From the NCBI GenBank assembly GCA_019115725.1, contig DXCY01000214.1, positions 1 to 15,978 of the forward strand: a stretch of DNA of 15,978 nt. The letters run 5' to 3'. Source of the stretch: Candidatus Luteimonas excrementigallinarum (lineage in GTDB: Bacteria > Pseudomonadota > Gammaproteobacteria > Xanthomonadales > Xanthomonadaceae). Below the pieces are notes generated by a model. The model was not told where the DNA came from and made no database searches. It saw only the letters and a program-made list of their open reading frames with translations. The position numbers and the translations under genes were made by a program. This document shows positions 13,138-15,978 of the stretch, piece after piece; positions within the stretch are counted from its first letter, which is position 1, and every line of letters starts with the position of its first letter.

Positions 13138-13488
13138 ATGAGCGAGGACACGATTTTCCACCGGATCATGCGCGGCGAGATCCCGGCCGATATCGTCCAC
13201 GAGGACGAACACATGATCGCCTTCCGCGACATCGCGCCGCAGGCGCCGGTCCACATCCTGTTCGTGCCGAAGAAGACCATCGCCTCGCTGGATGCCGCCA
13301 GCCCGGCGGATGCGGAACTGGTGGGCCGGCTGGCGATCGCCGCGGCCGATTACGCGCGCAGGGAAGGCCTGGCCGAACGTGGCTACCGCATCGTCATGAA
13401 CTGCAACGAGGAAGGCGGGCAGACCGTGTACCAGATGCACCTGCACCTGCTGGCCGGTGCGCCGCTGGGCAGCTTCGGAACCCCGTAG
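13138..13488 (+). CDS. hinT: HIT-family nucleoside phosphoramidate hydrolase, HinT-like
   Basis: This 116-residue protein is of the HinT branch of the histidine-triad superfamily, small dimeric enzymes that cleave AMP-lysine and other purine phosphoramidates. TIFHRIMRGEIPADIVHEDE at the N-terminus, AFRDIAPQAPVHILFVPKK (28-46) with His39, and YRIVMNCNEEGGQTVY are typical. The usual H-x-H-x-H-x-x motif reads QMHLHLL here: His101, the expected nucleophile position, and His103 are kept, but the first His is Gln99. The rest of the active site looks complete, so it is probably still active, with some uncertainty. The gene lies 58 bp after recR with its own promoter-like sequence, and converges on the Slp gene 18 bp away. 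Confidence 0.93.
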   Translation: MSEDTIFHRIMRGEIPADIVHEDEHMIAFRDIAPQAPVHILFVPKKTIASLDAASPADAELVGRLAIAAADYARREGLAERGYRIVMNCNEEGGQTVYQMHLHLLAGAPLGSFGTP

Positions 13489-13506
13489 CGCGGGCCGGCC
13501 CCGGCG

Positions 13507-14040
13507 TTACCACCACCAGCCGCGCGGGTACCAGAACGAGGGATGCGGGTGCGGGTGGTGGATGATGGTGTGGGTGTCGCTGCGCTCGGGCCACAGGTAA
13601 ACCACTTCGGCTTCGATGCGCGGCAGGCGGTAGTTGTATTCGCCAATGCGGGTGTCCTCGTAGCCGGCGATGCGGCCGGTGAAGGTCACTTCGCGTTCGG
13701 CGGCGAACACGGCCGGGTCGTAGAAACCGCCGCGGCAGGCCATGAACCGCCCATCGCTGCCATCCTGGGCCTGCGAGGGGCGGCCATAGGGATCCAGCTG
13801 GGACGACAGCATGGTGAAGCAGGTGCGGTCGGCCTGCGGGTCCACCTCGATCACCCGTCCGCCACAGCGTACCGGCGCGCCGGTATGGGTGCCGGCGGCG
13901 GCCTGCTGCGGAGACAGGGGCAGGTATTCGCCCTGCAGCGGTGCCGGATGGGTCACGCAGCCGCTGAGCAGCGCGCCCGCAAGGGCCAGACCGGCGATCA
14001 GGGCGGGCTGTCTGGCGTGCTGTTTGAGCGGGGCTGTCAT
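13507..14040 (-). CDS. Slp-family outer-membrane lipoprotein with His/Trp-rich tail
   Basis: This 177-residue protein has a lipoprotein signal peptide ending in the lipobox LSGC, with lipidated Cys28 followed by Val, so outer-membrane sorting is expected. The body matches the Slp/YeaY family: GAPVRCGGRVIEV, GRFMACRGGFYDPAVFA and EVTFTGRIAGYEDTRIGEYNYRLPRI. The family is induced in starvation or stationary phase in E. coli; its molecular job is unknown. Two or three extra Cys after position 28 could form a disulfide. The last 21 residues are unusual: a run of His and Pro (HHPHPHP) then an aromatic end closing in WWW. The ATG overlaps the stop of the transglutaminase gene as ATGA and has GGAGG about 8 bases upstream, so the two are co-translated. 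Confidence 0.85.
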   Translation of the reverse strand: MTAPLKQHARQPALIAGLALAGALLSGCVTHPAPLQGEYLPLSPQQAAAGTHTGAPVRCGGRVIEVDPQADRTCFTMLSSQLDPYGRPSQAQDGSDGRFMACRGGFYDPAVFAAEREVTFTGRIAGYEDTRIGEYNYRLPRIEAEVVYLWPERSDTHTIIHHPHPHPSFWYPRGWWW

Positions 14041-15978
14041 GTTGGATCCTCCAGTCGGGCGTTGCGCTGCGGCCGATGCGCGCGCAGGTCCCGGGCAAGG
14101 GCGCGGGCGGACGCCGGGTCAGTCATGCGATCAGCGTAGCGCCACTGGATGAAACGCGCGCTGAGCGATTCCAGCGCAGCTGCCGCCCCCGGCCTGGCAG
14201 CGGACACCCGGCGGGTCCATGCGGCGGCGGATTCGTGCGGTTGGGGAGCCAGCCCGGCACGTGCGTAGCGCTGGCCGAGCTGCCGCCAGGCGCGCAGCAC
14301 CGGATCGCGCTCGCGCTCACCGCGGGCCACCAGCCACAGCATCCACGCCAGCGCCAGACCGGCCAGGGCCGAGAACAGGATCACCAGCTGGGAGACGCCC
14401 AGGTCCTGTACGCCGATCGGCGCCAGCAGGCGCCGCTGCCGCGCCGCATCGAAGCCCAGGAAGGCGTTGTTCCATCCGCGCCGCAGCCAGTCGCCCAGCT
14501 CAGAAGCCACGGCGATGTTGCCGAGCAGGTCCAGCCCCATCTGCGGGCGGTCTTCCAGGGTGTCGAAGATCCGCTCCGGCGCCACCGCCGCCGTGGGGTC
14601 CACGCGCACCCAGCCGCGGCCTTCCAGCCACACCTCGGCCCAGGCGTGGGCGTCCATGCGCCGCACTACCCAGTAATCGCCGAAACGGTTGCGGTAGCCA
14701 CCCGCGTAGCCGGTGACCACCCGCGCCGGGATGCCAGCCGCGCGCATCAGCACCACGAAGGCCGAGCTGAAGTGTTCGCAGAAGCCGGCTTGCTCATCGA
14801 ACAGGAACTCATCCACTGAATGGCGGCCTGGCAGCGGCGTGGCCAGGGTGTAGGAGAACTCATCGGTGACCCACTGCAGGGAGCGTTTGACGATCTGCAG
14901 GTCGTCGCGGCCCGCCTCCGTGCGCCACTGCCGGGCCAGCGCATGGGTGCGCGGGTTGAAGCCTTCCGGCAGGCGCAGCGCGGCCTGGCGGAGCATCGGC
15001 CGCAGCTCCGCTTCGAACGTCTCGGCGGGTGCCGAACGCATGCGCCAGCGCTGCACCTGGCCCAGCGGGCGGGGCGAGGCCATGCTGTAGTCGTGGCCCA
15101 GGCGCAGCCCGTCCGGCGCGGACAGGGGCAGTTCCAGCGCCACCACGTGGCGGCGATCGGTGGGCTCGGCCTCGATGTCGTATTCCCACACCGGCGTGCC
15201 GCGGCTCACTTCGGCGGGCGGCATCCCGCGGACCCAGGGCGAGCGCGTCCAGGTGCGCCCGTCGAAATCGGTCAGCACCGGGCCGCGCCAGTACATCTGG
15301 TAGGCCTCGGGCACCGCACCGTGGAACTTCACCCGCAGCGCCGGGGCGTCATCGCCCATGAAATCGATCCACTCGCCGGGCGACATGGTGTCCGACAGGC
15401 CCGGCCGTGCCACCGCCCGGTCGGGCACGCCCCACATCGGCGAGGCGATCCGCGGGAACAGCCAGAACGCAGCCAGGGCCAGCGGCAGGCCCACCGCCAC
15501 CAGCCGGCCGGTGGTGCGCAGGCGCCACCACGTGCGCCGCGATCGCTGCTGCGACCGCAGGCCTGTGGGCGCCGGCCCGGCATCCGCCGATTCCATCTCC
15601 GACAGTCGCAGCAGGGCCATCAGCGCCAGTACCGCGCCCACCAGGCCCAGCAGCAGCGACAGCGGCCCCTGGTCCAGCAGGAAGGTGGCGAACGGGGCAA
15701 ACAGGGCGAAGCCGAGCAGGCTGCGTGCATCGCGCAGGTTGCGCAGCTCCATCGGCTTGATTGCCAGCATGGCTGCCAGCAGCGCGCAGCCGGTGTCGCG
15801 GCCCAGGTGGAAGTTGTAGTTCACCAGCACCAGCCCGAACAGGGCCAACGCCAGCAGCGGCCGCGGCCACGCCGGCAGGCGCCTGCGCCAGGACAGCAGC
15901 AGGGCGAGCAGGCCGAGCCCGGTGATGCCGGTGGCCACGTTGCCGGGCAGCTGCAGCAGCAGCGGCAGCAGGCAGGCG
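14037..15978 (-). CDS. TgpA-like membrane transglutaminase (DUF3488 plus transglutaminase core), 5' end outside the window
   Basis: The frame is open through the right edge, so the N-terminus is missing; the GTG at 15938 is internal, as the preceding codons (CLLPLLLQLPGN) continue the first membrane helix. About 646 residues are visible. The N-terminal third is a DUF3488 membrane region with several helices. A periplasmic transglutaminase-like domain follows, with the catalytic Cys in GFCEHFSSAF (codon 14780-14778), His in DAHAWAEVW (14648-14646) and Asp in VRVDPTA (14600-14598). One more helix (LVILFSALAGLALAW) precedes a cytoplasmic tail. TgpA of Pseudomonas aeruginosa is the studied relative and is important for viability there. 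It is usually found after moxR and DUF58 genes, which would lie beyond the window. The substrate is unknown. Confidence 0.92.
   Translation of the reverse strand, partial: ACLLPLLLQLPGNVATGITGLGLLALLLSWRRRLPAWPRPLLALALFGLVLVNYNFHLGRDTGCALLAAMLAIKPMELRNLRDARSLLGFALFAPFATFLLDQGPLSLLLGLVGAVLALMALLRLSEMESADAGPAPTGLRSQQRSRRTWWRLRTTGRLVAVGLPLALAAFWLFPRIASPMWGVPDRAVARPGLSDTMSPGEWIDFMGDDAPALRVKFHGAVPEAYQMYWRGPVLTDFDGRTWTRSPWVRGMPPAEVSRGTPVWEYDIEAEPTDRRHVVALELPLSAPDGLRLGHDYSMASPRPLGQVQRWRMRSAPAETFEAELRPMLRQAALRLPEGFNPRTHALARQWRTEAGRDDLQIVKRSLQWVTDEFSYTLATPLPGRHSVDEFLFDEQAGFCEHFSSAFVVLMRAAGIPARVVTGYAGGYRNRFGDYWVVRRMDAHAWAEVWLEGRGWVRVDPTAAVAPERIFDTLEDRPQMGLDLLGNIAVASELGDWLRRGWNNAFLGFDAARQRRLLAPIGVQDLGVSQLVILFSALAGLALAWMLWLVARGERERDPVLRAWRQLGQRYARAGLAPQPHESAAAWTRRVSAARPGAAAALESLSARFIQWRYADRMTDPASARALARDLRAHRPQRNARLEDPT

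Noticed and set aside
11608..13280. Long minus-strand frames (315 and 459 residues) opposite ybaB, recR and hinT
   Set aside because: They are antisense to three recognised genes with proper starts and motifs and show no domain.
1..15978. CRISPR array, prophage, toxin-antitoxin or defence island
   Set aside because: There are no regularly spaced repeats, integrase, transposase, phage structural genes or paired small toxin genes; almost every base is explained by housekeeping genes.

Overview
The window is a GC-rich, densely coded piece of a gammaproteobacterial chromosome, most likely from the Xanthomonadaceae/Lysobacteraceae (Stenotrophomonas, Luteimonas, Lysobacter or Xanthomonas relatives). 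This rests on the protein flavour (RecR, a CHASE2 plus SH3 pair, a DUF6165 protein beside LPS core genes), on a GTAG-headed REP-like hairpin of the kind known from Stenotrophomonas, and on a Kdo kinase of the Haemophilus/Xanthomonas type. I see no phage, integron, CRISPR or plasmid hallmark. It reads as ordinary core chromosome with one short repeat-bearing intergenic island.

Layout. 1-3758 (minus strand): xseB and ispA overlap by 8 bp, then come a CHASE2 membrane sensor and an SH3-domain exported protein that overlap by 25 bp. The SH3 gene runs off the left edge. 3759-4206: a 448-bp stretch with no convincing protein gene, holding a 26-bp imperfect inverted repeat, a REP-like hairpin and a strong intrinsic terminator. 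4207-4360: tRNA-Ser(CGA) with its promoter. 4420-6671: an LPS core block made of a DUF6165 protein, a GT9 glycosyltransferase (convergent with DUF6165, divergent from kdkA) and the Kdo kinase kdkA. 6674-9745: an MBL-fold hydrolase that overlaps moaA by the ATGA rule, then moaC-moaD-moaE, which together supply most of the early and middle steps of molybdenum cofactor synthesis. 9794-10068: the signal recognition particle RNA (ffs) six bases behind tRNA-Ser(GGA), both on the minus strand from one good promoter. 10120-13488: dnaX, ybaB/ebfC, recR and hinT on the plus strand; dnaX-ybaB-recR is the widely conserved replication/recombination cluster. 13507-15978: a Slp-family outer-membrane lipoprotein overlapped by ATGA with a TgpA-like transglutaminase, which runs off the right edge.

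How it fits together. The genes are housekeeping: isoprenoid precursor supply, LPS inner-core modification, molybdopterin synthesis, clamp loading and recombination repair, SRP targeting and envelope maintenance. The points most worth a second look are at the level of expression and fine detail rather than a new multi-gene system: a repeated TAAACT-N6-ATG start architecture suggesting leaderless mRNAs, a tRNA-SRP RNA dicistron, a HinT whose usual first motif His is Gln, a His/aromatic tail on the Slp lipoprotein, a CHASE2 protein with no recognisable output domain, and an uncharacterised MBL hydrolase locked into translation with moaA. I did not find a convincing undescribed system in this window.
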